Counted from the stretch's first letter, positions 1-7,153 are shown. The stretch is 21,243 nt of DNA from an uncultured Anaerotignum sp. (GCF_905212195.1 NZ_CAJMDQ010000041.1:1-21243), one strand, 5' to 3'. The notes: generated by a model from the sequence alone, not told the origin. Translations and numbers: made by a program.

Positions 1-62
1 ATTGTATCACACTTTGGTTATATAGAAAATTACGTTTTTATTACAATACAGAAAAAAAACTG

Positions 63-91
63 TTGCATAATAGATTATTTTATATTAGCAT
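63..91 (+). promoter_or_regulatory. Possible sigma-A promoter for aroE-aroK
   Basis: TTGCAT at 63-68 and TAGCAT at 86-91 are separated by 17 bases. The -10 matches TATAAT at only four of six positions, so this is a weak candidate. It lies about 33 bases before the chosen start codon. Confidence 0.3.
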
Positions 92-123
92 ATAGAGAAA
101 ATTTATCAAATGGGGTGATATTT

Positions 124-1368
124 ATGATGCGTTACGGACTAATTGGTGAAAAATTAGGACACAGCTTTTCCAAGATCATACACGAGAAACTGGCTGATTA
201 TACTTATGATCTGATTCCGCTTTCTCTGGAGGAGCTGGATGTCTTTATGCGCGAAAAAGCATTTAGCGCCATCAATGTGACCATACCATATAAAGAAACT
301 GTCATTCCCTACTTGGACGAAGTAGACCCGAAAGCTGCAAAAATGGGCGCAGTTAATACTGTTGTGCAGCGAAATGGGAAACTTTTCGGATATAACACAG
401 ATTACTTCGGTTTTCGATACATGCTGGAACATAACCATATCCAGATTGCAGGTAAAAAGGTGCTTGTACTGGGCAGAGGCGGCGCCTCTAAGGCCGTTAT
501 TGCGGTTCTGGAAGATATGGGAGCAGCAGAAATCCACACAATCTATTACAAAATTGCGGAGAATACTATTTCATACGAAACATGCTATGCTTTACATACA
601 GATGCACAGGTAATCGTCAATACAACACCCGTGGGCATGTATCCAAATTCTGGCTGCAGTCCCATTGATTTGACGCCTTTCACCAATCTGGAGGCTGTTG
701 CAGATGTTGTTTACAATCCTCTGCGCACCAGACTGGTTTTGGACGCACTGGAAAAAGGGATTCAAGCCATCGGTGGACTGGAAATGCTTGTAGGACAAGC
801 AAAATATGCTGTTGAAATTTTCTTGGATCAGTCCTTGCCAGACAATGCCATTGAAGTGGTTCATAATGAGTTAATGGCAGAGCGCAGAAATCTTGTATTG
901 ATTGGGATGTCCGGCTGCGGGAAAACCACTTTGGGCAAACTGGCTGCAGAAAAACTCGGAAAAACTTTTGTGGATACAGATGCAGAAATCATCAAACGCA
1001 TTGGTATGTCCATTGCTGATTACTTTGCGGCATACGGCGAAGACTCCTTCCGTCAGATAGAATCTGAAGTCGTACAAGAACTTTCTGCAAAGAATAATCT
1101 GGTCATTTCTACCGGCGGCGGTGTCATCAAAAATCCTGAAAATATCCGCTGGCTGAAAGGAAACGGCACTGTTATCTGGATACAGCGTGATCCTGAACTG
1201 TTGGAAAGTGGCAATGGCCGTCCTCTCGTACCAAATCAGGAAGCCGTTCGAAAACTTTTGAAAGAACGTCTGCCCCTTTACACAGCTGCCGCAGAAGCCA
1301 TCATTGAGAATAATGAAAATGAAAAAGAAGCTTTGCAGAAAATACTGACAGCTTTTCAGCAGGCATAA
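124..1368 (+). CDS. aroE-aroK: Bifunctional shikimate dehydrogenase / shikimate kinase (AroE-AroK fusion)
   Basis: This is a 414-residue fusion for two consecutive steps of chorismate synthesis: NADPH-dependent reduction of 3-dehydroshikimate, then ATP-dependent 3-phosphorylation of shikimate. Residues about 1-250 are AroE: GHSFSK near the N-terminus, NVTIPYK with the catalytic Lys near 57, NTDYFGF with Asp near 93, and a nucleotide loop GRGGASKA near 117-124. Residues about 255-414 are the kinase: Walker A GMSGCGKT (about 261-268), DTD and SFRQIE shikimate-site motifs, GGG (about 331-333) and GRPLV in the lid. The linker is short. An in-frame GTG at 115 lies inside the Shine-Dalgarno GGGGTGAT (112-119), so ATG 124 is preferred, with ATG 127 as alternative. 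The gene appears monocistronic, with a terminator about 70 bases downstream. Confidence 0.93.
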   Translation: MMRYGLIGEKLGHSFSKIIHEKLADYTYDLIPLSLEELDVFMREKAFSAINVTIPYKETVIPYLDEVDPKAAKMGAVNTVVQRNGKLFGYNTDYFGFRYMLEHNHIQIAGKKVLVLGRGGASKAVIAVLEDMGAAEIHTIYYKIAENTISYETCYALHTDAQVIVNTTPVGMYPNSGCSPIDLTPFTNLEAVADVVYNPLRTRLVLDALEKGIQAIGGLEMLVGQAKYAVEIFLDQSLPDNAIEVVHNELMAERRNLVLIGMSGCGKTTLGKLAAEKLGKTFVDTDAEIIKRIGMSIADYFAAYGEDSFRQIESEVVQELSAKNNLVISTGGGVIKNPENIRWLKGNGTVIWIQRDPELLESGNGRPLVPNQEAVRKLLKERLPLYTAAAEAIIENNENEKEALQKILTAFQQA

Positions 1369-1436
1369 CATTGTGGAATCAATTTCTTATATAGCAATGC
1401 ACTGTTTTCTTTGAAACTTCTTTATAAAAAACAAAG

Positions 1437-1484
1437 ATAGCCAGAATCCTAGAATGAAAAGGATTTCTGGCTATTTTCTTTTTT
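1437..1484 (+). terminator. Rho-independent terminator of aroE-aroK
   Basis: ATAGCCAGAATCCT (1437-1450) pairs with AGGATTTCTGGCTAT (1460-1474) with one bulged base, followed by TTTTCTTTTTT. It closes the plus-strand aroE-aroK transcript and may also help stop the minus-strand XRE transcript. Confidence 0.85.
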
Positions 1485-1524
1485 GCGTATGAAATTTTTC
1501 CTTAACAGGATGCTGCTTTGCAGG

Positions 1525-1725
1525 TTAATCAAAAATAAACAATTCCTCAATGGGCGTTTCCACCACCCGGGAAATATCAATGGCAAGCTTCAGCGAAGGA
1601 TTATACTTCCCTGCTTCCAACCGCATGATGGTTTCTCGCCGAACGCCTACCTTCTCCGCCAACTGCTCTTGGGTCAGGTCTTTCAGCAGGCGATATTTCT
1701 TCAAATTACAGACAAATTCTGCCAT
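1525..1725 (-). CDS. XRE/Cro-CI family helix-turn-helix regulator (small)
   Basis: This 66-residue protein is essentially one HTH_3 domain. The stretch from LKKYRLLKDLTQEQLAEKVG to RETIMRLEAGKYNPSLKLAI gives the canonical five-helix Cro/CI fold, and the protein ends in IEELFIFD, typical of the small YozG-like regulators. It has no effector domain. The start codon follows the stop of the upstream DUF3796 gene by one base, and its ribosome site GGAGGAACG lies inside that gene, so the two are translationally coupled. Small XRE regulators next to a short membrane protein are a recurring pair in Firmicutes. The repeated operator-like sequences over the shared promoter suggest that it represses its own operon; this is inference. 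Its wider targets are unknown. Confidence 0.88.
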   Translation of the reverse strand: MAEFVCNLKKYRLLKDLTQEQLAEKVGVRRETIMRLEAGKYNPSLKLAIDISRVVETPIEELFIFD

Positions 1726-1726
1726 A

Positions 1727-2077
1727 TTATCGTTCCTCCAGCCAATATAATTTCACGGCATACGCCAAAATCAGCACCACATAAGCAATGACTACCAGAA
1801 TAAATATCACTTCCAGATTGCTCATGAACAAGCCAATAATCCAAATAGCTGCAAAAAGGAACAGAGAAAGGTGACCGATGAAAGCAAGGGCTGTTTTCCG
1901 ATCTTCCTGATAACGTTCGTCCGCCTGATCCCCCTGAATCTTCCCTAAGAAGAAAAATCCAAAGAAGGAAAAGAAACCCAGATAAGCCAGACTGGTAATA
2001 TCCCCTGTCATAAAATAACGGCAGGCAAAAAATCCCAAAAAGCCAAGAAAACCTAAATAAAAATTTTTCCGAATCAT
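1727..2077 (-). CDS. DUF3796-like membrane protein
   Basis: This 116-residue hydrophobic protein begins with a GFLGFLGFFACRYF segment and continues with FSFFGFFFLGKI, the Phe/Gly/Leu-rich pattern typical of DUF3796. A charged stretch (QGDQADERYQEDRK, about residues 49-62) separates the two N-terminal membrane segments from two C-terminal ones (about 66-85 and 89-110), giving about four transmembrane helices. It is the first gene of a two-gene operon with the XRE regulator. The ribosome site GGAAGAGGTG is five bases before the ATG. Function is unknown. The pairing suggests that the membrane protein may sense something for, or be the main target of, the regulator, but no sequence evidence shows how. 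The family assignment is from pattern recall. Confidence 0.75.
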   Translation of the reverse strand: MIRKNFYLGFLGFLGFFACRYFMTGDITSLAYLGFFSFFGFFFLGKIQGDQADERYQEDRKTALAFIGHLSLFLFAAIWIIGLFMSNLEVIFILVVIAYVVLILAYAVKLYWLEER

Positions 2078-2094
2078 AAAAACACCTCTTCCTT

Positions 2095-2177
2095 AAGTGA
2101 TATATTTATCTCTTTCTGATATAAATATATCACTTTTCAATATCTCTGTCAACTGAAATAGTACAAATATATCACTT
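2095..2177. repeat. Triple operator-like repeat AAGTGATATATTTA
   Basis: Copy 1 (2095-2108) reads AAGTGATATATTTA on plus. Copy 2 (2122-2135) is its exact 14-base reverse complement. Copy 3 (2165-2177) repeats copy 2 over 13 bases. Copies 1 and 2 form a perfect inverted repeat with a 13-base spacer. Copy 2 contains the -10 element, copy 3 sits just upstream of the -35, and copy 1 lies in the early transcribed region. This arrangement suits repression, most simply autoregulation by the adjacent XRE protein. Confidence 0.75.
2124..2152 (-). promoter_or_regulatory. Sigma-A promoter of the DUF3796-XRE operon
   Basis: On the minus strand TTGACA (2147-2152) is followed after 17 bases by TATATT (2124-2129), a near-consensus promoter. 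The -10 is embedded in one of the three operator-like repeats. Confidence 0.8.
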
Positions 2178-2209
2178 TTTGAGATTTATTTATCACATGC
2201 AAAAGCCGA

Positions 2210-2240
2210 AAAAAGTCCATGACATCGTCATGGACTTTTT
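2210..2240 (-). terminator. Terminator of the HD-domain gene (symmetric)
   Basis: A perfect 14-base stem (AAAAAGTCCATGAC at 2210-2223 with its complement at 2227-2240) has a three-base loop and A/T tracts on both sides. It lies 15 bases beyond the stop of the HD gene. It also insulates the operator region of the DUF3796 operon. Confidence 0.85.
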
Positions 2241-2255
2241 CTTGGGTTCGTTCAA

Positions 2256-2780
2256 TTAAGGCTGTACCACAGCACGTCTTTTGAATACTTTCGCAGATTT
2301 CTTTTCGGCAACTTCGAAAATGGCAGAAATCTTATCTACAAATGTCAGTACATAAGATTCTACATAGCGGGGAGGCACCGGTGTGCAGGGCCACATATGT
2401 TTCAAAATCGCGTCTGTTTCTACTTTATTTAATTCTGTAATCTTTTTCGCGTTGTCATAGGCAACCCGAGGGTGCCAAGCAGCATGATTGGAGCGAATTG
2501 CTTTTTTGGTTCTCCAATCATAGAAAAACAAATCATGCAGCAAGCCCGCTCTTGCAGCAGAACGATAATCCCACCCCATACGGTAGCAAATCAAAAAGCT
2601 GTAATAGGATACATTTATGCTGTGCTGTAAACGGCTAGTATCGCAGTGCTGTACGTGGTTATCCATTTTCTGTACCATATCATGCGCCAAGAGATCCTCA
2701 ACGCATGCTTTGTACTCTGCCAGCAAAGAATCCTCATCCGGTCTGCTAAAGTCCTTTCTTGAACCAATCGCTTTGTGCAT
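2256..2780 (-). CDS. HD-domain metal-dependent hydrolase
   Basis: This 174-residue protein has the HD superfamily metal-binding pattern: His53 in LQHSINVSYYS, His82-Asp83 in GLLHDLFFYDW, His98/His103 in SNHAAWHPRV, His128 in ILKHMW, and Asp149 in FVDKISAIFE. These proteins are usually metal-dependent phosphohydrolases. The substrate cannot be told from the sequence, and no RelA/SpoT or GGDEF partner domain is present. There is no signal peptide or membrane segment, so it should be cytosolic. The start ATG has GGAAGGAAAG about seven bases upstream. It appears to be a single-gene transcript: an extended -10 promoter lies upstream and a strong hairpin just downstream. The gene sits downstream of spoVAE in the same direction, and some read-through from the spore operon is possible. 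Confidence 0.82.
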   Translation of the reverse strand: MHKAIGSRKDFSRPDEDSLLAEYKACVEDLLAHDMVQKMDNHVQHCDTSRLQHSINVSYYSFLICYRMGWDYRSAARAGLLHDLFFYDWRTKKAIRSNHAAWHPRVAYDNAKKITELNKVETDAILKHMWPCTPVPPRYVESYVLTFVDKISAIFEVAEKKSAKVFKRRAVVQP

Positions 2781-2829
2781 TTACGTCTTTCCTTCCTTGT
2801 AAATTCATGTAAACTTAATTTACATAATT

Positions 2830-2838
2830 ATTATATCA
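2830..2838 (-). promoter_or_regulatory. Extended -10 promoter of the HD-domain gene
   Basis: The minus strand reads TGATATAAT here, a consensus -10 with the TGn extension. No good -35 is seen 17 bases upstream, which is common for extended -10 promoters. Confidence 0.5.
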
Positions 2839-2917
2839 CGAAAGGATTTCCAACGCTACAAAAATCAAAATTTTTTTAGAAAATATTAAAACAAAATTTG
2901 CTCTATCTCTTTATGCA

Positions 2918-3271
2918 CTATTTCTCTTTTGGTCTGGCAATGAGGGCCGCCAAAAAGGCAAAAATGATCACAGCTGTAAGGCCGCCGGCGGCAGCTTTGA
3001 TTCCGCCTGTAAAAATGCCAAAAATGCCCATGGCATCCACTTCACTTTTCACTTCCATGGCAAGACGGTTGCCAAATCCAGTCAGAGGCACCGTTGCCCC
3101 TGCCCCTGCAAAATCAATGAGTTTCGGATAAATGCCAAGACCGCCCAGCACACAGCCAACACATACGAAAAGAACCAATATTCTGGCAGGTGTCAGCTTT
3201 GTTCGGTCAATGAGTATCTGCCCCAATACGCAAATCAATCCACCCACAAGAAAGGCTTTCAGATACATCAT
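2918..3271 (-). CDS. spoVAE: Stage V sporulation protein AE (SpoVAE)
   Basis: This 117-residue membrane protein is part of the SpoVA channel that moves dipicolinic acid into the forespore during sporulation and out at germination. It has the family features: MYLKAFLVGGLICVLGQ at the N-terminus, a conserved KLIDFAGAGATVPLTGFGN segment in the middle, and about four hydrophobic helices ending near RPKEK. A longer reading frame extends upstream, but that extension overlaps spoVAD and is not needed. The ATG at 3271 forms an ATGA overlap with the spoVAD stop and has AAAGGGGAGC at ribosome-site distance. A second in-frame ATG follows immediately. It resembles SpoVAC in sequence (VGGLICVLGQ versus SGGLICTLGQ), as expected for these related subunits. 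Confidence 0.93.
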   Translation of the reverse strand: MMYLKAFLVGGLICVLGQILIDRTKLTPARILVLFVCVGCVLGGLGIYPKLIDFAGAGATVPLTGFGNRLAMEVKSEVDAMGIFGIFTGGIKAAAGGLTAVIIFAFLAALIARPKEK

Positions 3272-4293
3272 ATGCAGCTCCCCTTTCCGCTTTCTATAAC
3301 GACTCCATGGGCTACAGCGGGGATGGTCAGCCCCAGTACCGCAGAATCTGCACTGAGCAAAGCGCCAGTGGGGATAAAAAGCATACGTTTGATTTCGCCG
3401 CTGCAAAGTTTTGGATAGAAATAACCACAGAATGTTACTGCCGAACAAGCGCATCCGCTGCCGCCGGAATGGGTATCCTGTGTTTCTCTATCAAAAATGA
3501 GTATCCCACAGTCAGTGTAATTCTCCGACATGTCATACCCTTCTTTCGCCATCAGTTCCACAACAAGCTGATGACCCACATAACCCAAATCCCCCGTGGC
3601 AATCACATCATAATCCTGTGGCGTACGTTCCGTTTCTTGAAAATGCGCCAGCAGCAAATCCACAGCCGCAGGTGCCATAGCCGCTCCCATATTTTGCGCA
3701 TCTGTAATTCCCATATCAATAATCTTTCCCGTGGTGACCATGGTAATCTGCGGCCCTTCTCCTTCTTTTGCCAAAACCACCGCACCATCCCCTGTGACCG
3801 TTCTGGTGGCCGATTGCGGGCGTTGTATTCCCAATGGCAAAGGGAATCGGAACTGCTTTTCTGCCGCGCAGAAATGGCTGGAAGCGCCGCCTAAGACGTA
3901 TTCTGCAAAGCCGCCATCAATGAGCATAGCACCCACACTCATGGCTTCTCCCATAGTAGAACACGCTCCAAAAAGTCCCAGAAAAGGAATGGGCAGGTCT
4001 TTGATGCCGAAAGTTGTTCCCATACACTGATTCAGCAAATCTCCGCAAAGGACATACTGTATATCTTCATGGGTCAATCCCGCTTTTTTCAGTACCAATG
4101 CCATATTTTCTGCCACAAAACAGCTTTCCGCTTTTTCCCAGGAATCTTCTCCCATCATGGAATCCTCAGCAATTTCATCAAAATATTTTCCAAGAGGGCC
4201 CTCTCCCTCCTTTTTTCCCACAGTAGACGCTGCTGCCCGTATCACAACTGGCTTCGCAAATGCCACCGTTTGTCTGCCAATACGTTTTGTCAT
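3268..4293 (-). CDS. spoVAD: Stage V sporulation protein AD (SpoVAD), dipicolinate-binding
   Basis: This is a 341-residue, thiolase-fold soluble subunit of the SpoVA complex. In Bacillus this protein binds dipicolinic acid. Family hallmarks are MTKRIGRQTVAF at the start, GPLGKYFDEIAEDSMMGEDS, FGACSTMGEAMSVGAMLIDGG, and a C-terminal GGSGCACSAVTFCGYFYPKL segment. The length matches the usual ~338 residues. The frame remains open 14 codons further upstream, but the ATG at 4293 is preferred because GGGAGGTGATTTC precedes it directly and the protein start matches the family. Only four bases separate it from the spoVAC stop, and it overlaps spoVAE by four bases. This is the middle gene of a compact three-gene operon, likely forespore-expressed. 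Confidence 0.95.
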   Translation of the reverse strand: MTKRIGRQTVAFAKPVVIRAAASTVGKKEGEGPLGKYFDEIAEDSMMGEDSWEKAESCFVAENMALVLKKAGLTHEDIQYVLCGDLLNQCMGTTFGIKDLPIPFLGLFGACSTMGEAMSVGAMLIDGGFAEYVLGGASSHFCAAEKQFRFPLPLGIQRPQSATRTVTGDGAVVLAKEGEGPQITMVTTGKIIDMGITDAQNMGAAMAPAAVDLLLAHFQETERTPQDYDVIATGDLGYVGHQLVVELMAKEGYDMSENYTDCGILIFDRETQDTHSGGSGCACSAVTFCGYFYPKLCSGEIKRMLFIPTGALLSADSAVLGLTIPAVAHGVVIESGKGSCI

Positions 4294-4297
4294 GAAA

Positions 4298-4747
4298 TCA
4301 CCTCCCAAGGAAATAATAGCAAATGCCAACAACAACAGAAGTCAATGTACCATACACAATAACCGGTCCCGCAATGACAAACATCTTTGCTCCCATGCCC
4401 ATAATCAGCCCTGCATTGCGGTATTCGATTGCCGGAGAAACCACAGAATTTGCAAAGCCTGTAATAGGCACTTCCGTTCCTGCACCACAGTATTTTCCTA
4501 ATTTTCCATAGATACCAGTCGCTGTCAAAACAGCAGAAAGAAATATCAGAGAAATGGAAACCAGCAAAAGTGCATTTTCATATTCGATGCCAAAAGATAA
4601 ATAACGCTCCTGCAAAAACTGTCCCAAAGTACAAATCAAGCCACCTGAAAGAAATGCCATCAGGCAATTTTTCGCCATGGGGCTTTTCGGCGATGCCTTT
4701 TCCACCATGGCAGCATATTTTTTCTGCGCCTGTTCGTCTGTACGCAT
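4298..4747 (-). CDS. spoVAC: Stage V sporulation protein AC (SpoVAC)
   Basis: This is a 149-residue membrane subunit of the SpoVA dipicolinate channel. Bacillus SpoVAC is about 150 residues and behaves as a mechanosensitive channel. The N-terminal about 27 residues are charged and cytosolic, followed by MAFLSGGLICTLGQFLQ, a second helix near FLSAVLTATGIYGKLG, the family loop YCGAGTEVPITGFANSV, and further helices near the C-terminus. It is the first gene of spoVAC-spoVAD-spoVAE. spoVAA, spoVAB and spoVAF are absent here, the reduced arrangement usual in Clostridia. GAGGTGAG sits just upstream of the ATG. A sigma-G-like promoter lies 25-54 bases upstream. Confidence 0.95.
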   Translation of the reverse strand: MRTDEQAQKKYAAMVEKASPKSPMAKNCLMAFLSGGLICTLGQFLQERYLSFGIEYENALLLVSISLIFLSAVLTATGIYGKLGKYCGAGTEVPITGFANSVVSPAIEYRNAGLIMGMGAKMFVIAGPVIVYGTLTSVVVGICYYFLGR

Positions 4748-4772
4748 ATACTCACCTCGTTTGTTTTCTCAT

Positions 4773-4801
4773 TAGTATTGCTTCTTTCCTGAAAAACATA
4801 C
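4773..4801 (-). promoter_or_regulatory. Putative sigma-G (forespore) promoter of spoVACDE
   Basis: On the minus strand GTATG (4797-4801) is followed after 17 bases by AATACTA (4773-4779). Known sigma-G promoters have a GHATR-type -35 and a CATWMTA-type -10 at about this spacing. The -35 fits fully and the -10 at six of seven positions. The location is right for the first gene of a forespore operon. Confidence 0.6.
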
Positions 4802-4850
4802 GGTTCCACTGCTTTTTTACAAAAACTTCATAGAAATTTTACGACAATAC

Positions 4851-4879
4851 ATGAAAAAAGAATGGATTTCGATTATAAT
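4851..4879 (+). promoter_or_regulatory. Sigma-A promoter of the HAD phosphatase gene
   Basis: ATGAAA (4851-4856) and a consensus TATAAT (4874-4879) are spaced 17 bases apart, 30 bases before the start codon. This housekeeping-type promoter is divergent from the forespore promoter of spoVAC. Confidence 0.6.
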
Positions 4880-4908
4880 GAAATAAAAAACAAAAAGGAG
4901 TGAATGAA

Positions 4909-5715
4909 TTGGATCAACTGAGAAACAAAAAAGGATTCATTTGTGATATGGACGGTGTCATTTACCATGGCAACCAGATCTTACCCGGTGTAAAGGAATT
5001 TATTGACTGGCTCTACAGAGAAGATAAAAAATTCCTGTTCCTGACAAACAACAGCGGCAAAACCCCTCAGGAACTGCAGGAAAAACTGTCCCGCATGGGA
5101 CTGCATGTAGACAGCAGCCATTTCTATACAAGCGCGTTGGCAACAGCAAACTTCATCGCAACACAGACTCCGAATGCAAAGGTATTTGTTATCGGCGAAC
5201 CCGGTTTGTACAACGCTTTATATGAAAAAGGCATCATTCTGGATGATACATCACCTGACTACGTTGTTATCGGGGAATCTTACAGCTATAATTATGAAAA
5301 CATCTGCCGTGCCGTACGTCATATTCAGAACGGCGCACGCCTCATCGGCACCAACTCCGACTTGACTGGCCCTACAGAACAGGGTATCATTCCTGCTTGC
5401 CGTGCATTCGTGAAACCCATCGAAATGGTAACAGGAAAAGAAGCTTATTACATTGGCAAGCCCAATCCCCTGATGATGCGTACAGGCCTGAACATGCTGG
5501 GCGTACACTCCAAAGAAGCTGCTATCATTGGCGACCGTATGGATACAGACATCGTTTCTGGTATCGAAAGTGGTCTGGATACCGTTCTGGTGCTTTCCGG
5601 CGTTTCTACTATGGAAACTGTGAAAACTTTCCCTTACCGCCCTCGTTTGATTTTGAAAGGTGTTGGAGAAATCCCCACACTGGCAAAAGAAGAAAAAGCT
5701 GAAAAAACAAAATAA
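4909..5715 (+). CDS. HAD-IIA family (NagD-like) phosphatase
   Basis: This 268-residue cytosolic hydrolase of the haloacid dehalogenase superfamily is of the NagD/p-nitrophenylphosphatase type. Motif I is CDMDGVIYHG (nucleophile Asp13, acid Asp15). Motif II is FLTNNSGKT (about 43-51). The cap follows, with VIGEPGLY and the family segment TNSDLTGPTEQGIIPA. Motif III Lys is in IGKPNPLMMR. Motif IV is IGDRMDTDIVSGIESGLDT, binding Mg2+. The substrate is not predictable. NagD relatives act on nucleoside or sugar monophosphates or on phosphoglycolate-like damage products. The frame opens at GTG 4900, but that codon overlaps the ribosome site AAGGAG (4895-4900); TTG 4909, eight bases beyond it, is the likely start. 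The gene stands alone between a sigma-A promoter and a bidirectional terminator. Confidence 0.9.
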   Translation: MDQLRNKKGFICDMDGVIYHGNQILPGVKEFIDWLYREDKKFLFLTNNSGKTPQELQEKLSRMGLHVDSSHFYTSALATANFIATQTPNAKVFVIGEPGLYNALYEKGIILDDTSPDYVVIGESYSYNYENICRAVRHIQNGARLIGTNSDLTGPTEQGIIPACRAFVKPIEMVTGKEAYYIGKPNPLMMRTGLNMLGVHSKEAAIIGDRMDTDIVSGIESGLDTVLVLSGVSTMETVKTFPYRPRLILKGVGEIPTLAKEEKAEKTK

Positions 5716-5724
5716 CTGCAAATG

Positions 5725-5771
5725 AAAAACACCCTTTTGAGAGATGATTCTCCCACAAAGGGTGTTTTTTT
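5725..5771. terminator. Bidirectional terminator between HAD phosphatase and homoserine dehydrogenase genes
   Basis: AAAAACACCCTTT (from 5725) pairs with AAAGGGTGTTTTT (ending near 5770), with A- and T-tracts at both ends. It serves the plus-strand phosphatase gene and the convergent minus-strand homoserine dehydrogenase gene. Confidence 0.9.
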
Positions 5772-5779
5772 GATTACAT

Positions 5780-7069
5780 TTATGCGTGATGAACACGAAT
5801 AATGGAGGAAATTTCTTTTACCATAGACATCGTCTTGATGACAGTGATGGAATCCATGAACTGTTTTTCCAGTACATCATATGTAACAATAACAACTTCC
5901 GCAGTATTGCCTTCTTTTGCTTTCTGCAGCAGCATGGAAATGCTAACGCCATTGCTGCCAAACAGTCCAGCCAATGCCGCAAGAGTGCCTGCACGGTCTT
6001 CCAGTTTCATACGGATGTAGTAACTGCTTCTGGTTTCGGACATTTTCTTCACAGGCAGGCTCTGATAGCAGGAACAGCCAATACGGCCTGTGCAATGGTA
6101 CTGCATGTTACGAGCAATATCCATAATATCCCCTACCACTGCAGAGCCTGTAGGCAGTGCACCTGCACCTCTGCCGTAGAACATTGCATCATCCACTGCG
6201 TCACCGTGCACGAAAACAGCATTAAAGGAATCTTTGACTGCTGCCAGAGGATGCTGCAGAGGAATCATAGTAGGATGTACCTTTACTTCAATGCCTTCCG
6301 GTGTCAGTTTAGCCAGACCCAGCAGTTTGATTTCATAGCCAAGTTCATGGGCATAGCGAATATCTTTTGCTGTGATTTTAGAGATACCTTCTGTATAAAC
6401 ATCATCGAATGTAACGGAGCTGTGGAAAGCGATGGAAGCCATGATTGCCAGTTTGCGGCCTGCGTCATAGCCTTCAATGTCTGCTGTAGGGTCTGCTTCT
6501 GCATAGCCCAAGTCTGTTGCCAGTTTCAGCGCATCGTCAAATTCCATGCCGTCTTCTGCCATTTTTGTCAGGATAAAGTTTGTGGTACCATTGATGATAC
6601 CCATAACTTCTGTAATATCATTGCCCAGCAGGCACTGCTTCATGGGGCGAATGATGGGAATACCACCGGCAACGGCTGCTTCAAAGAGCAGGTCACACTG
6701 ATGTTCTCTAGCGATTTCCAGCAGTTCATGCCCATGGGTTGCCATCAAGTCTTTGTTTGCAGTTACGACATGCTTGCCTTTGGACAGTGCTTCTTTGATG
6801 TATGTTCTGGCAGGCTCAATGCCACCCATAACTTCCACCACAATAGAGATGGAATCATCATTGATAATATCACTCCACTGATCCGTCAGCTGATCTGCCG
6901 GAACTTTATCCGCGTATTTCGCTTTATTTCTTACCAGAACTTTTGCAACTTCCAGTGTAGATCCAATTTTTGCAGGCATATTGGGTTTCTGTTTTGCCAA
7001 AATTTCATATACACCGCCGCCAACAGTACCCATACCCAGCAGCGCGATTTTCTTGATGCTTTCGTCCAT
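5780..7069 (-). CDS. hom: Homoserine dehydrogenase with C-terminal ACT domain
   Basis: This 429-residue enzyme reduces aspartate semialdehyde to homoserine with NAD(P)H, the branch point to threonine and methionine. The Rossmann loop is GMGTVGGGV (about 12-20). The NAD(P)-binding domain continues with VEVMGGIEPA and VVTANKDLMATHG. The catalytic domain shows INGTTNFILTKM, GYAEADPTADIEGYDAGRK (substrate-site Glu/Asp and catalytic Lys) and a GRGAGALPTGSAVV loop. Residues from about 353 form an ACT domain (YYIRMKLEDRAGTLAALAGL), which in this family usually carries threonine feedback. ATG 7069 is chosen because GGAGGGG precedes it by six bases; the frame extends slightly further upstream without a better start. 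It has its own promoter, and no thr genes lie next to it. Confidence 0.96.
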   Translation of the reverse strand: MDESIKKIALLGMGTVGGGVYEILAKQKPNMPAKIGSTLEVAKVLVRNKAKYADKVPADQLTDQWSDIINDDSISIVVEVMGGIEPARTYIKEALSKGKHVVTANKDLMATHGHELLEIAREHQCDLLFEAAVAGGIPIIRPMKQCLLGNDITEVMGIINGTTNFILTKMAEDGMEFDDALKLATDLGYAEADPTADIEGYDAGRKLAIMASIAFHSSVTFDDVYTEGISKITAKDIRYAHELGYEIKLLGLAKLTPEGIEVKVHPTMIPLQHPLAAVKDSFNAVFVHGDAVDDAMFYGRGAGALPTGSAVVGDIMDIARNMQYHCTGRIGCSCYQSLPVKKMSETRSSYYIRMKLEDRAGTLAALAGLFGSNGVSISMLLQKAKEGNTAEVVIVTYDVLEKQFMDSITVIKTMSMVKEISSIIRVHHA

Positions 7070-7125
7070 GGTTTCCCCTCCTGTAAATAACAATAGAATA
7101 TGACAATATCTGTCGTGATATTAAG

Positions 7126-7153
7126 ATTTTAACACGATTCTAACCGATGTCAA
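7126..7153 (-). promoter_or_regulatory. Sigma-A promoter of hom
   Basis: On the minus strand TTGACA (7148-7153) and TAAAAT (7126-7131) are 16 bases apart. The predicted leader is about 50 bases, too short for a T-box or lysine-type riboswitch. Confidence 0.7.

Noticed and set aside
2095..2195. Short direct/inverted repeats considered as a CRISPR array or attachment site
   Set aside because: The copies are only 13-14 bases, have mixed orientation and uneven spacing, and sit on a promoter, so they are operator-like.
2840..2917. Terminator after spoVAE
   Set aside because: Only AT-rich AAATTT-type pairing is seen, too weak to call; read-through into the HD gene region is possible.
5786..7090. 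434-codon plus-strand open frame opposite hom
   Set aside because: The translation is very rich in Cys, His, Phe and Asn with no recognisable motif. It is the antisense shadow of a clear homoserine dehydrogenase.
7070..7125. T-box or amino-acid riboswitch before hom
   Set aside because: The predicted leader is only about 50 bases and shows just a tiny GACA/TGTC hairpin. No T-box or lysine/SAM motif is visible.
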